From the NCBI GenBank assembly GCA_905221605.1, contig CAJNDS010002413.1, positions 799,423 through 863,422 of the forward strand: a DNA stretch of 64,000 bases, in the 5' to 3' direction. This document shows positions 30,901-41,036 of the stretch, piece after piece. Positions within the stretch are counted from its first letter, which is position 1; every line of letters starts with the position of its first letter. Below the pieces are notes generated by a model. It saw nothing but the letters and a program-made list of their open reading frames with translations, made no database searches and had not been told where the DNA came from. The position numbers were made by a program, and so were the translations under genes. This stretch comes from Symbiodinium natans. Taxonomy: Eukaryota; Sar; Dinophyceae; Suessiales; Symbiodiniaceae.

Positions 30901-31138
30901 TGAGTTCCAGTGCCCATGATGAAAGCGGGACCCATGATGAAAGCGGGACTTTGGAGCGTTGCAGGAATGTGCAGATGTCCTCCTGGCGCAGGCCCGGGTG
31001 TAGGGTTTTAGGGTTTAGGGTTTAGGGTTTAGGGCCCGGGTTTAATACAGGGGTCGGAATACTTACAAATGTTCTTCCCTTATGGTCCCTTTCGAATTCG
31101 ACAAAAAGAACTTCCTCATTTCTCTCATTCCCTACTAA
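30901..31138 (+). CDS. Two-exon gene end with internal HDESGT repeat
   Basis: Exon 30901-30997 (acceptor TTTTCGCCCCATAG) reads SSSAHDESGTHDESGTLERC...; the HDESGT pair comes from an 18-base tandem duplication. Donor CCCGG|GTGTAG, an array intron of about 50 bases, then acceptor GGGTTTAATACAG and exon 31051-31138 in phase 2: GRNTYKCSSLMVPFEFDKKN... to TAA. Not recognised. Confidence 0.55.
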
Positions 31139-31177
31139 GAACCAGGGGGTTTAGGGAGTGGGAGTCGGCTCTTGCAG

Positions 31178-31261
31178 ACTTCAGGGCTTCTGGTGCTTTG
31201 GGGTGCTTTGGGGCAGCCCAGGCGTTCCTGCCTGTATTGTTGGCTAAACCCTAAACCCTAA
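31178..31261 (+). CDS. Terminal exon with array-encoded tail
   Basis: Acceptor CGGCTCTTGCAG; TSGLLVLWGALGQPRRSCLY..., then LNPKP and TAA from the CCCTAAA array. Confidence 0.45.
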   Translation, partial: TSGLLVLWGALGQPRRSCLYCWLNPKP

Positions 31262-31739
31262 ACCCTAAACCCTAAACCCTAAACCCTGGACCCGAAGCCC
31301 TAAACCCCAAACCCCAAACCCAGCCTCGGGGCTTCCGGATTCCCAGGGTTTAGGGTTTAGGGTTTAGGGTTTAGGGTTATTCTTCGGGCGTTTTGTGGGC
31401 TTTCGGTCTTGGATTGCGGGCCGATATTCCCCAAGCACAGCCGGCTTAGCGTTTAGGATCTAGGGACAAACTCTAAACCCTAAACCCTAAACTTCAAACC
31501 CTACAGCCTATACTCCAAACCCAAAACCCAAAACCCAAAACCCAAAACCCTAAACCCAAGCCGCAATAAGCCTTGACCAGGGGATCCAATACAGGAGCCG
31601 AAAAATTGCCAGCTATCATGTACACCATTCGGTTTCAATGGGCCCTTCACACCCTTACCCGCTAATGGCTAAACCCCAAATCCCAAACAGGCCCCGTTTA
31701 GGGTTTAGGGGTGCTTTTGTTTGGACTCGACTGTTTCAG

Positions 31740-32287
31740 GATAGCTGCTGCTTTCGTGGGACCGGGCCTCCATGTTTCAGTTTCAGAGTTTCGGCCCAGG
31801 CCCACTGGCCACACTCTGCGTCTGTGTGGAAACGGGCAGCCTGTGGCGTGCTAAAGCGTGAGGAGGCTGCTGCCCAGGTTGGTTTGCCGTCGGTTTAGGG
31901 TTTAGGGTTTAGGGTTTAGGGTTTAGGGTTTAGGGTTTAGGGTTTAGGGTTTAGGGTTTAGGGTTTAGGGTTTAGGGTTATGCTTCCAGGTTTGGAAGCT
32001 GAGACCATCCAGACCCATTCAGGGACCGGACCGACCTCTTGCGGGCGCCGTCTTGACCTTCCAGGCACGGTGGGAACTTTGTCCCGAGGAGCTTCCCTTC
32101 GTCACGGGCATGAGGGTTGAGGGTTTAGGGTTTAGGGTTTAGGATTGAGGGTTTAGGGTTTAGGGTTTAGGGTAAATCGCCCCAGTCGACCTGGGCAGCC
32201 CAAGATGCGTGGCTGAACATGTTCATGCTAGCAAAGCTTCAAGTCAGGTGCTACACGTGCACGTTCGACCCGGCTGAATTCAGATGA
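31740..32287 (+). CDS. Four-exon gene end; two introns are telomeric arrays
   Basis: Exons 31740-31773 (IAAAFVGPGLH), 31800-31877 (AHWPHSASVWKRAACGVLKR...), 31990-32115 (VWKLRPSRPIQGPDRPLAGA..., ending ELPFVTGMR) and 32186-32287 (STWAAQDAWLNMFMLAKLQV..., TGA) all join in phase 0. Exon 31800-31877 is open in that phase only. Intron 31878-31989 and the 70-base intron 32116-32185 are built of TTTAGGG/TTGAGGG; the first gap (31774-31799) is only 26 bases. Trp/Arg-rich then hydrophobic C-terminus; family unknown. Confidence 0.6.
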
Positions 32288-32336
32288 AAGCCTTAGTCAC
32301 CCCTTTTAAGTCTGTCAAAGACTTCAACCTCAAACT

Positions 32337-32437
32337 TACTTGGCGGTTCATGGTACTTAACAACCCAATCATAGCTGTACTTGTAACCCAGACAGAACCA
32401 CATTAGGGCTCTTTAAGGGGCTTATGAGTGGGGCTAA
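32337..32437. mobile_element. Introner-like element, family A, right half replaced by array
   Basis: Left arm CTTGGCGGTTCATGGTACTT, then AGCTGTACTTGTAACC and GGGGCTTATGAG; instead of the right arm a CCCTAAA/CCCCAAA array follows (32434-32505). Confidence 0.65.
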
Positions 32438-32508
32438 ACCCTAAACCCTAAACCCCAAACCCCAAACCCCAAACCCCAAACCCCAAACCCCAAACCCCAA
32501 ACCCTAAG

Positions 32509-32571
32509 GCGGCCATGCGCGGCGAGCTGAAGGATGTCCAGCGCGCGCTCCGCCGGGGGACCCGTCTTTAG
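32509..32571 (+). CDS. Terminal exon, basic helix
   Basis: The acceptor AAACCCTAAG is the array's last unit; AAMRGELKDVQRALRRGTRL, TAG at 32569-32571. Helical and basic. Confidence 0.5.
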   Translation, partial: AAMRGELKDVQRALRRGTRL

Positions 32572-32799
32572 TTCCCTTTTCTCTCAAGGGCTTCTAGGGT
32601 TGAGGAGTCTGGGTTTAGGGTTTTCGGCCTTGCTGAATATTTCCCTAAGAATCCAAGTTGTAAGTTTTGCAGGATCGGTTTTTTGATGATGATCATATGT
32701 GGGTGCCTATTTGATTTGACTAGGTTTTGCGGGGTAAATCCAGGGGTTATCAGGGGGGTGGTATTGGTACTTGCAGTCATCTTGGCTCACCCTCACTAG

Positions 32800-33268
32800 C
32801 CCCGATCTTCTACCTTGACGGCAGAGTCGGGGTCTCCTCCGGCTAGGGTTTAGGGTTTAGGGCAAGTTTAGGGTTTAGGGTTTAGGGTTTAGGGTGTAGG
32901 GTTTAGGGTTTAGGGTGTGTCGCTGTACGCGGACTAGGGCCATCTGGCACCCTGCGTTTTTGGTTCTCCCCAGGGCGAAATACAGGTTGAGGCGCCTCCA
33001 CTTGCAGGTTCATGGGTAGGTATAAGTGGGGTTTAGGGTTTAGGGTTTAGGGTTTAGGGTTTAGGGTTTAGGGTTTAGGGCTTGGGGTCTAGGATTTAGG
33101 GCTTGGGGTTTAGGGCTACTTGGAGGGTCATGGGTAGTGACAAGTGGGGGTGATAAGTAAGATAACTTTACTTGTAACTGGTTATCACCTTTTTTAGGGT
33201 ACTTATAAACCTACTTATGACTACCCATGAACCTTCAAGACGTCTACACCCTAAACCCTAAACCCTAA
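32800..33268 (+). CDS. Three-exon gene end with introner-like intron
   Basis: Exons 32800-32847 (PRSSTLTAESGSPPAR), 32974-33007 (GEIQVEAPPLA) and 33240-33268 (DVYT then array-encoded LNPKP-stop) join in phases 0 and 1. Intron 1 is mostly TTTAGGG. Intron 2 starts GCAG|GTTCATGGGTAGG and ends ACCTTCAAG|, both from foldback elements. Confidence 0.45.
33118..33239. mobile_element. Complete foldback element, family A variant
   Basis: Arms ACTTGGAGGGTCATGGGTAG and CTACCCATGAACCTTCAAG are inverted copies at the two ends of about 120 bp; core includes TTACTTGTAACTGGTTATCA. A truncated arm GCAGGTTCATGGGTAGG lies at 33005. Confidence 0.75.
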
Positions 33269-33573
33269 ACCCTGGCCGCCACCCTGCCCGGGGTGCTTGC
33301 GGTTGTGTGCCGCACTGGAGCACAAGACGCGGTCCAGTCGCCCGCCCTAAGCAAACGAGGCCCTAAACGCTGAACCGGGTAGGGTTAGGGTTTAGGGTCT
33401 AGGGTCTAGGGTTTGGGGTTTAGGGTTTTGGGTGACGGGTGGCGCTCCTCTCTAATTTCAAGGGAGCAAAAAGTTAAACTTTTATTGTGGGGTCAAAATC
33501 CTATAAACGCTATAAACCCCACAAACCCCAAACCCATACCCTAAACCCTAAACCCTAAACCCGAATCCCCCAG

Positions 33574-33844
33574 AAGCCTCGGCACAGGTGACGGGGCGCG
33601 CGTGGACACCCGGGCCGAACTCTGCATCGCCATGGGCGCCCCCCCTGGGTTTAGGGGTGTGGGATTTGGGCTTTAGGGGTTTAGGGTTTAGGGTTTAGGG
33701 TTTAGGGTTTAGGGTTTAGGGTATAGGGTGTAGGGTTATAAGGATATCTGGGCTTTAGGGGTTCAGGGCGTTTAATTAGGGTGTTGTAGGATTGTAAGGA
33801 TTTGTAGGGGTCTTAAAGGGTTTAGAGGCTTGCTTAGTATTCAG

Positions 33845-33881
<37 letters not shown>

Positions 33882-34438
33882 GTTTTTTGTTTAGGGGTGT
33901 TGCGCTTAGGGTTTTGGGGGGGTCTGGGGGTTTGCGGTTTGGGGGTTTGGGTGTTTAGAAGTATGGTATGGGGCTTTAGGGGCTTGGATTTGGGGTCGCG
34001 CAGCGTGCGAGTGCTGCAGGGTTTTTGTCCGGGCTTTTGGCTCCGTCATCGCCTGCAGACGGCCTGCCTTGTTCTCTGTGTGTTGACATGGGGAGTAGTG
34101 CTCCGGGTGAGGATTGCCATCCTTCGGCTGATTACCCTGCTTAAGCCTGCTTAAGCCGAAATCCCTGACACTGTTCAAGCTCACACCCTAAACCCGAAAG
34201 CCCCCCCAAAACAGGCCCTGAGTCGCTTTTCTGATTTTGTAGTTGCAACAGACTTGGCGCCATTCTTCAACCACTTCCTGTCTTGCCAGAACCTGCTCTG
34301 CAATGGTTGGAGCGGCCCAAGTACGGGAGATGTCCGGGCACCGGCAACCCTCGCAGACCTGCCTGCCACTTCTCCGGGCCCAACCCTGGGTTTGTGCTGT
34401 TGCGATGTAGCCAAGTGGTTCCATTCGGACCTCCCTAA
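33574..34438 (+). CDS. Spliced gene end with a 64-codon last exon
   Basis: Exon 33574-33648 (acceptor GAATCCCCCAG) reads SLGTGDGARVDTRAELCIAM... and ends CTGG|GTTTAG in phase 2. Exon 34243-34438, after the good acceptor TTCTGATTTTGTAG, continues in that phase: CNRLGAILQPLPVLPEPALQ..., later RCPGTGNPRRPACHFSGPNP, TAA. Other frames of exon 2 are also open, so phase agreement decides. Exons in between cannot be excluded. Confidence 0.45.
33848..33881. repeat. GT microsatellite
   Basis: About 17 GT units within the intron of the preceding gene model. Confidence 0.95.
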
Positions 34439-34548
34439 ACTCTAAACCCTGAACCCCTAAACCCCTAAACCCCTAAACCCCTAAACCCCTAAACCCCTAA
34501 ACCCCTAAACCCCTAAACCCCTAAACCCCTAAACCCCTCAATTCTCAG

Positions 34549-34605
34549 TTGCTGGTGTTGTGCGCGGAACACTGGCTCCTTGGATGGCTTACCGATGGGC
34601 TTTAG
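34549..34605 (+). CDS. Terminal exon, hydrophobic
   Basis: Acceptor CTCAATTCTCAG after a CCCCTAAA array; LLVLCAEHWLLGWLTDGL, TAG at 34603-34605. Could be a C-terminal membrane segment. Confidence 0.5.
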   Translation: MLVLCAEHWLLGWLTDGL

Positions 34606-35067
34606 AGGGCACCGATGGCTTGAGGGTGTAGGGTTTATAGGGTATAGGGTTTAGGGTTGAGGGGTTTGGGCTATAGGTCAGCTGCAACCCTCAGCCCTAC
34701 ACGTGGGGAGTAGATTTGCAAAGCCCTCAGCCCTAGAAGGCTTAGGGTTTAGGGCATTTAGGGTTTAGGGGTTTAGGGTTTAGGGTTTAGGGTTTAGGGT
34801 TTAGGGTTTAGGGTTTAGGGTTTAGGGTTTAGGGTTTAGGGTTTAGGGTTTAGAGTTTAGGAGTTCGGGCAATCCCTGACGCGGCTTTCTTGTAAGGTGT
34901 CTGAAAGGATGACTAGCACACTTCTTAACCCTAAGCCCGAAACCCGAAACCCTAAACCCTAAACCTCAAACCCTAAACCCTAAACCCTAAACCCTAAACC
35001 CTAAACCCCAAACCCCAAACCCCAAACCCCAAACCCCAAACCCCAAACCCCAAACCCCAAACCCCAG

Positions 35068-35140
35068 CCACGTAGGTGACGCCAACGCCAGCATGCCGAG
35101 GAAACTGCCAGGGGCCTCGGTATCCCAGGCCCTGCGTTGA
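35068..35140 (+). CDS. Terminal exon, unknown
   Basis: The acceptor CCCCAG is the last unit of a CCCCAAA array; HVGDANASMPRKLPGASVSQ..., TGA at 35138-35140. Confidence 0.45.
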
Positions 35141-35164
35141 AGGGTTTGAAGGGTTGCTTATGTC

Positions 35165-35280
35165 GGTTTAGGGTTTAGGGGTTTAGGGGTTTAGGGGTTT
35201 AGGGGTTTAGGGGTTTAGGGGTTTAGGGGTTTAGGGGTTTAGGGGTTTAGGGGTTTAGGGGTTTAGGGGTTTAGGGTTTA
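35165..35280. repeat. GGGGTTTA octamer array
   Basis: About 13 eight-base units, one G more than the heptamer; the mirror type CCCCTAAA occurs at 34452-34537. Confidence 0.95.
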
Positions 35281-35411
35281 GGGTTTAGGGTTGAGGGTTT
35301 AGGGTTTAGGGTTTAGCGTTTAGGTGGATGTCAAAAATGAGGGCAGCAGGCTTAGGGCTTGAAGGCTTTGTACGGAGGATTCAGGCTTTAGCCAGCTCAT
35401 GTCGCCTGGTT

Positions 35412-35537
35412 GTACGGGTACTACACATGCCTGAGTAACCCTAAACCCTAAACCCTTAACCCTAAACCCTAAACCCTAAATTTTAAACCCTAAACCCTAA
35501 ACCCTAAACCCTGATGTACGGGTACTACAGATGCCTT
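35412..35537. repeat. Telomeric array flanked by direct copies of unique sequence
   Basis: TGTACGGGTACTACACATGC at about 35412 and TGTACGGGTACTACAGATGC at about 35515 flank a CCCTAAA array. Confidence 0.85.
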
Positions 35538-35769
35538 AACAATCAACCCTCTGATTACACAATCCCTTGAGAACTACATTATAAACTATTGCGCAACAGA
35601 TTTCGGTCCGCTTTACCCGAAGTGCCTATTCTAGATAAGGAGGAGTTAGGTTTATCTAGTGCTGAAGGGTAGGGTTTAGGCTTTGTCTAGGCCTTCATGC
35701 TTCGGGGTTTGCGCGCTGCAGGCTTTGGAGGTTGAGAGGTTCAGGGTTTAGGCCTTACTGCCTGCCAGC

Positions 35770-36210
35770 ATGAAGCAGAACAGAGGCAACCATGAAGGCA
35801 GTTGCGGAACGGAAGCTCAGACCGTGCAGCTGAAAATAGGGTTGTGGGAGTGGGTTAAGGGCTTCAAAGTTTCAAGGACGCCCCTGATGCGCGCCTGCGC
35901 TTGTGGACACGCGGAGGTGGGTTTCGGGGTAGACATAAGAAGTGTGGGGTTGTAAGCACCCCCCCCCGAATGAGGTTAATAGCAAGTACTTATAACCTGG
36001 AACTACCCGCCTGATAGTCCCAGTTCTAGACTGATCTCACCCAGCTAGTGAAACCTCAAGGCGAGCTTAAGGACTTTACGATTTAGGGTTTAGGGTTTAG
36101 GGTTCCTAACCGGCTTATGGTTCTTAACCCCGAAACCGCTTGTAGGGCATCGGGCTCAGCTTTACTTTGCAGCGGCCATTGCCCCCCTCGAACTCGCAAA
36201 AAATGACTAA
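35770..36210 (+). CDS. Ankyrin-repeat-like gene fragment
   Basis: ATG at 35770 (MKQNRGNHEGSCGTEAQTVQ...) opens exon 35770-35840. A 36-base GT-AG gap leads in phase 2 to 35877-35916, reading TPLMRACACGHAE, the ankyrin signature (TPLM.A...GH.E), with donor GAG|GTGGGT. A later island after TTTACTTTGCAG (36173-36210) reads AIAPLELAKND-stop, resembling the start of an ankyrin helix pair; middle exons between them are not resolved. Ankyrin repeats mediate protein binding. Confidence 0.55.
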
Positions 36211-36292
36211 ACACCCCTGCACCCTACTGCAAACCCTAAACCCTAAACCCTACACCCCAAACCCTAAACCCTAAACCCTACAAGCTTACCAG

Positions 36293-36332
36293 GGACTTTG
36301 GACGTTCTTGGAGAATCCAGCCGGACATCCCA
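36293..36332 (+). CDS. Small exon, unknown
   Basis: After AGCTTACCAG: GLWTFLENPAGHP, donor CCCA|GTAGAG, then TTTAGGG array. Two other frames are open. Confidence 0.3.
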
Positions 36333-36599
36333 GTAGAGTCTAGGGTCTAGGTTTAGGGTTTAGGGTTTAGGGTTCAGGGTTTAGGGTTTAGGGTTTAGGG
36401 ATGTTTAGGGTTTAGGGTCTAGGCTGCCTAGGGGAGCCAAAAGCCGCATGCCCCCCTTCACCCCTGAAGCCTAAACTCTCGCCGTTCAGGGTTTAGTGTT
36501 TGGGGTTTGGGGTTTGGGGTTTAGGGTTTGGGGTTCAGGGTTTGGGGTTTGGGGTTTGGGGTTTAGGCTAGGCCACAAGAGGAATAGACGAGACATCAA

Positions 36600-37010
36600 C
36601 AACTGCCAATGGCGCAATTGGGGTCTAAAAGGCTTCTTGGTTTAGGTTAGCCCTCTTATCTGAAACTCCGAGCCCGAAACACCAAAACCCTGAACACTCA
36701 ACCCTAAACCCTAAACCCTAAACCCTAAACCCTAAACCCTAAACCCTAAACCCTAAACCCTAAACCCTAAACCCCTAGTGATCTGCACCGAACCCAAAAC
36801 GCGCCCCCGAAGCCCTCCAACCCCCCACAGTGAGGCCAGCCGCTTGCCCCATTTTTATGTCCCAATCTTAGCCATCATCCCTAATGTCAAAACCCCAAGC
36901 CCTAAACCCCAAAATCCTAAGCCCTAACCTGAGACCCTACACCCTAAACCCGAAACCCTAAACTCCCAAGCCCTGAACCCGAAACGCCTGAAGCCCCCTA
37001 AGCCCATGCT
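36600..37010. other. Unassigned islands and C-strand array
   Basis: CCCTAAA at 36703-36773, then degenerate C-rich sequence. An island after CCCCCCACAG (36837) could encode RPAACPIFMSQS-stop; weak. Confidence 0.35.
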
Positions 37011-37130
37011 TGGAGCTTCATGGTACTGACTAACCAATTATAACTGTACTTATAAGCCACTGATAAGCCCCCCTTACGTGCCCTAATATGGTTGTAAGTA
37101 CCCTTGCAAGTACAGTTTTAATTGGTTACC
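37011..37130. mobile_element. Introner-like element, family A, joined to an array
   Basis: Left arm GCTTGGAGCTTCATGGTACT, core AACTGTACTTATAAGCCACT and GTACAGTTTTAATTGGTTA; the right arm is missing and a CCCTAAA array begins directly (37128). Confidence 0.65.
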
Positions 37131-37220
37131 CTAAACCCTAAACCCTAAACCCTAAACCCTAAACCCTAAACCCTAAACCCCAAACCCCTTCAACGCCTTC
37201 AACCCGAAGCCCATGTGCAG

Positions 37221-37262
37221 GTCGTCATTTGCCTGCTCGAAGCCAAGGCTCTGCGGCTAAGG
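37221..37262 (+). CDS. Short exon, unknown
   Basis: After CCCATGTGCAG: VVICLLEAKALRLR, donor AAGG|GTTTAG into a pure array. Upstream sequence is open in the same frame. Confidence 0.35.
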
Positions 37263-37384
37263 GTTTAGGGTTTAGGGTTTAGGGTTTAGGGTTTAGGGTT
37301 TAGGGTTTAGGGTTTAGGGTTTAGGGTTTAGGGTTTAGGGTTTAGGGTTTAGGGTTTAGGGTTTAGGGTTTAGGGTTTAGGGTA
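37259..37384. repeat. Pure G-strand telomeric array
   Basis: About 18 TTTAGGG units. Confidence 0.95.
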
Positions 37385-37394
37385 GGGACTGTTA

Positions 37395-37530
37395 GTCTCA
37401 GGGTAGTTATATGAGCCTTTATTATGGTCCCTTCTCTCCGGCCCTTGGGTTGTATAGGGTTTTTAAGGGGTATTTCAGGGGTCCCCTTTTTAAGGGCCCG
37501 CACTAAGGGACCCTGTAACTATGCTAAGAG
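37395..37530. repeat. Dispersed repeat, TATGGTCCCTT family
   Basis: ATTATGGTCCCTTCTCTCC then CCCTTGGGTTGTATAGGGTT; the same order of motifs recurs at 55819-56060, with partial copies at 31078 and 52606. No coding capacity. Confidence 0.6.
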
Positions 37531-37703
37531 TTGGGGTTTTCAGCGCTTTTCAGGCTCCTAGTTCTCTAGGGCTTTAGGGTTGTTCAGGGCTTTTAAGATT
37601 CAAACCCTGAACCCTAAACCCTGAACCCCAAACTCTAAACCCTAAACTTAGGTGACAGCTCGCGTTCCGCGGGCGGCCTCCTTTGCCCGGAAAAGACGGG
37701 GCG

Positions 37704-38230
37704 ATGGAGCCGAAGCTTTCGATCCAGCTCGGAGAGCTCACCACCAACGAAAGGGCCTGCCTCCTGCTCAAAGCGGAGCGTTGCAGGTGCAGTGGCCTGG
37801 ACTAAGGCTTTCACATGGCGCAAAACTGCAGAGGTGGAGAACCAGGCTGCGGCTGAAAAGGTCCCAATGCCTGACATCCTTGTGCTGGTCCACCAGCCAG
37901 GCGAGCTGCGCGCTTATGATTTGCCGCTGTTTAATTTTGCAGGCGCTGCGCTGCTGTCGGCTGAATCGCAAACAAGCGTCGTGAACGCTAGAGCCAAAGC
38001 ACGTATTGACGGAGGTTGGGGCATTTCGAGCAAAATAATGTCGAAGATTATGGCCGCTGACATGGCGAATCTCGAAGACTACTATCTCACCTCCCTCCAC
38101 ACCGCGCAGGCCTGCCGGAAACGTGTTTTATCACGTTCCCTCTGCAACTGGTCGGGCGCCATACGCAGTGCCAACGACATTGGAGCCGGGTGCAGGTGGG
38201 AAGTATGTCGCCTCCATACAAATCGGTGGA
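37704..38230 (+). CDS. Long coding region with a frame break, unknown product
   Basis: ATG 37704 opens MEPKLSIQLGELTTNERACL... (33 codons to TAA 37803). An overlapping second frame from about 37789 reads AFTWRKTAEVENQAAAEKVP, then DILVLVHQPGELRAYDLPLF and KIMAADMANLEDYYLTSLHT, open to the array at 38245. Either a splice with an unusual site or a frameshift near 37795 connects them. Charged, helical protein; family unknown. An internal TTTAATTTTGCAG (37942) resembles an acceptor. Confidence 0.6.
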
Positions 38231-38526
38231 GTAACGTTCGCATAGGGTTTAGGGTTTAGGGTTTAGGGTTTAGGGTTAAGGGTTTAGGGTTTAGGGTTTA
38301 GGGTTTAGGGTTTAGGGTTTAGGGTTTAGGGTTTAGGGAGCCCGGCACCGCCCCCGCCCCTGCCTGAAAAAGCCAGGACCTAGCGCCAACCCATAGCCTT
38401 AAACCTTACACGCTAACCCCTAAACCCCTTAAGCCCTAAAACCCAAACCCCAAACACTAAACCCTTAACCCTAAACCCTAAACCCTAAACCCCTTCATGA
38501 ATAAACCAACAATACCTCAGAGCCAG

Positions 38527-38622
38527 GCCAGCCTCTGGCGCGTGGACAGCCATGGGTGGACGCTGGGAGCTCGTCCACCTCTGCGGGCCTTCGGAGCTTG
38601 TATAGTTTACTGTAGGGCTTAG
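38527..38622 (+). CDS. Terminal exon, unknown
   Basis: Acceptor CTCAGAGCCAG; ASLWRVDSHGWTLGARPPLR..., TAG at 38620-38622 formed with a repeat unit. Confidence 0.5.
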   Translation, partial: ASLWRVDSHGWTLGARPPLRAFGACIVYCRA

Positions 38623-38654
38623 GGTTTAGGGTTTGGGGTTTAGGGTTTAGGGTT

Positions 38655-38775
38655 TAGGGGTTTAGGTAGCTGTACTTGAAACCCGCCTATAACCACATTA
38701 GGGCACGTAAGGGGCTTGTACGTGTTACAAGTACAGCTATGATTGGGTGATAAGTACAATGGACCTCCACGTAGG
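38655..38775. mobile_element. Introner-like element, family A, right part
   Basis: AGCTGTACTTGAAACCCGCC ... TACAAGTACAGCTATGATTG then GATAAGTACAATGGACCTCC; the left arm is replaced by TTTAGGG sequence. Confidence 0.6.
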
Positions 38776-38779
38776 ATGT

Positions 38780-39950
38780 TTGGGTGTTTGGGTCTTTTAG
38801 GGGTTTAGGGCGTTTTTTCCTTTGATCTGTTGTTCGGGTTTTAGGTTTTAGGTTCTGGGTTTTCTGGGGTTTGAGGGTTTTCGGGTTTAGCTTTTTTTGT
38901 TTTTTCCAGGTTGCAGGGTTTCATGGTTTTAGGGCTTTCGAATTTGGGTTATGCTCAGGGTTTTAGGGTTTTAGGTTTGGGAAAATTAATTGGGGTACGC
39001 CCAGGATTTTCGGGCCTAGGGTTTTGGGGTTTCAGGGTTTACGGGCTTTAGGGTTTCTGGGGTTAGGGGTTTTAGGGTTTCAGAATTTTAGGTATCGGCA
39101 TGAGAGGTTAGAGTCTAGGGCTTGGGTTTATGCTTACAGGGTCTTTGGCGTGGGGTTTCAGGCTTTCAGGCTTTTATGCTTTGAGGGTTTTCTGGCTTTG
39201 GAATCTATAGGGTTTAGGGCTGAGGCTTCCTCAGTTGATTCAAAGGTTTTCTGCGAATCCGAACCCTCAAACCTAACCCCCAACCCCCCAAACCCTAAAC
39301 CCTAAACCCGAAACCCTAAACCCTAAACCCTAAAGCCTTTCGGGGTTTGGGGGATCCAGGGTCTTTGCAGTTTTCTTGTTAGGGAACCCTGAGCCCTGAA
39401 CCCCAACCCTGGGCCCTAAACCCTGAAGCCTAAACCCAAACCCTACACCCTAAACGCTAGGCCCTAGACCTAAACCCCCCAAAAAGGCTTGTAGTCGAGC
39501 CTTTGACATATACGACCATCAATTGGGGTTGAAGGGGTTTTTGGGTTTTAAGGTTTGAGGGTTTGAGGGCTTTAGGCTTTCAGGGTTTTAGGATGTTTAG
39601 GGTTTGAGTGAACCCTAAACCCTAAACCCCAGACCCCATTCGGTGCTCAAAAGCCCCTCCCCCCCCCCTTCATCGGCCTGGGGTTTAGGGTTTAGGGTTT
39701 AGGGTTTAGGGTTTAGGGTTGAGGGCTTGATGATTTTAGGCTATTCTCCCGGTTGCTTGGATGCTCAGGGCACTTCGTAGGTCATTAGACTGCATTAGGG
39801 TACCTACTTCCTACGAACCAGCAAGTTCAGCTTGAATCTACCCTAAACCCTAAACCCTAAACCCTAAACCCTAAACCCTAAAGCCTAAACCCTAAACCCT
39901 AAACCCTAAACCCTAAACCCTCCGGGCCTCCTTCCTCCGCCGGGCGGCAA
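38780..39950. other. Degenerate G-strand and C-strand repeats
   Basis: Long run of TTTTAGGG/TTTCGGG-like sequence to 39230, then C-rich repeats; array 39841-39920. The open frame at 39024-39305 is repeat-derived in its first half. Confidence 0.4.
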
Positions 39951-39958
39951 TCGCCATC

Positions 39959-40029
39959 ATGGCCGTGATCCTGGTTCAGTCGGCTCCCTGCCGGCATCAT
40001 CGAGATTCTAGGAGGCCACTAATGTTAGG
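39959..40029 (+). CDS. First-exon candidate with hydrophobic start
   Basis: ATG 39959: MAVILVQSAPCRHHRDSRRP..., donor TTAGG|GTTTAG. The short hydrophobic start could be a signal sequence; the frame is open upstream (RRAAIAI), so ATG may be internal. Confidence 0.4.
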
Positions 40030-41030
40030 GTTTAGGGTTTAGGGTTTAGGGTTTGGGGTTTGGGGTTTGGGGTTTAGGGTTTAGGGTTTGGGGTTTGGGG
40101 TTTAGGGTTTGGGGTTCAGGGCTTCGGGTTTAGGCCCCTGTAGTCCCTAACATCCACTAAGCCCCAAGCCCCAATCTGCCGAGCTTGGGGTTCGCCCGTC
40201 TTGCGCGCGTGGCAGCCCTTAAAGTCAGGGTTTCAGGCTTTAGGGTTTAGGGTTTAGGGTTTAGGGTTTAGGGTTTAGGTAGGGTGTTTAGGGTGTTTAG
40301 GGCTTTAGGGTTTAGGGCTTAGGGTTTGGGGTTTAGCGTGCGGGGGTATCAGGGTTTTGGGGTTCTTAGGTTTTAGGGTTTCGGGCTTTTACGGTTTTCA
40401 AGAATGTTGAAATTTAAAGTTTTAAGGGTTCCAGGTCAGGTTTTGAGGTTTTAGGATTTTGGGATTTGCAGCTTTCAGATTTTTTGTTTCAAGGCTCTAG
40501 GGTTTCAGGGTTTTAAGGGTTTTTACAGGATTTAGGGTTTTGGGCTTTAAGGGCTTTAAGGGCTTTCAGGGTTTTAGGGTCTAGGGGTGAGGGGAGAAGA
40601 ACGGAGAAGGCGGTGCACGACGAAGCCGCTTGAACGCTGAACCCGGAACGCCTGAACCTCAGCCCTAAACCCAAGCCATATAGGGTTTAGGGTGTAGCGG
40701 GTTTAGGGTTTATAGGGTTTAGGTCTCCCAACGAAACGAAGCGATGGGTGGGACTTGGGTTGCGGATGTTTCGGGACTAGGTTTTTGTGGAGTAACCTGA
40801 AAGCATCCTTTGAATCGCATAGACAAGCCCCCGCAATGCTAGGCCCCCTAAACCCTAAACCCAAAAAACACCGAGAAACCCTAGAAGCCCTAGAAACCCT
40901 AGAACCCTAAACCCCTACATGCCCCAAACCTTCAACAGACTCCTAGCACCCAAAACCCTAAACTCTAAGCCCTCAACCCTAAACCCTAAACCCTAAACCC
41001 TAAACCCTAAACCCTAACTCCTAGGTTGGT
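40030..41030. other. Degenerate telomeric region
   Basis: TTTAGGG/TTTGGGG array 40022-40130, TTTTAGGG-like sequence to 40590, C-strand array 40975-41020. No supported gene. Confidence 0.5.
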
Positions 41031-41036
41031 TCCCAG

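Noticed and set aside
33849-34154. Cys-Val repeat protein
   Set aside because: Starts in a GT microsatellite; the downstream part is G-strand degenerate repeat.
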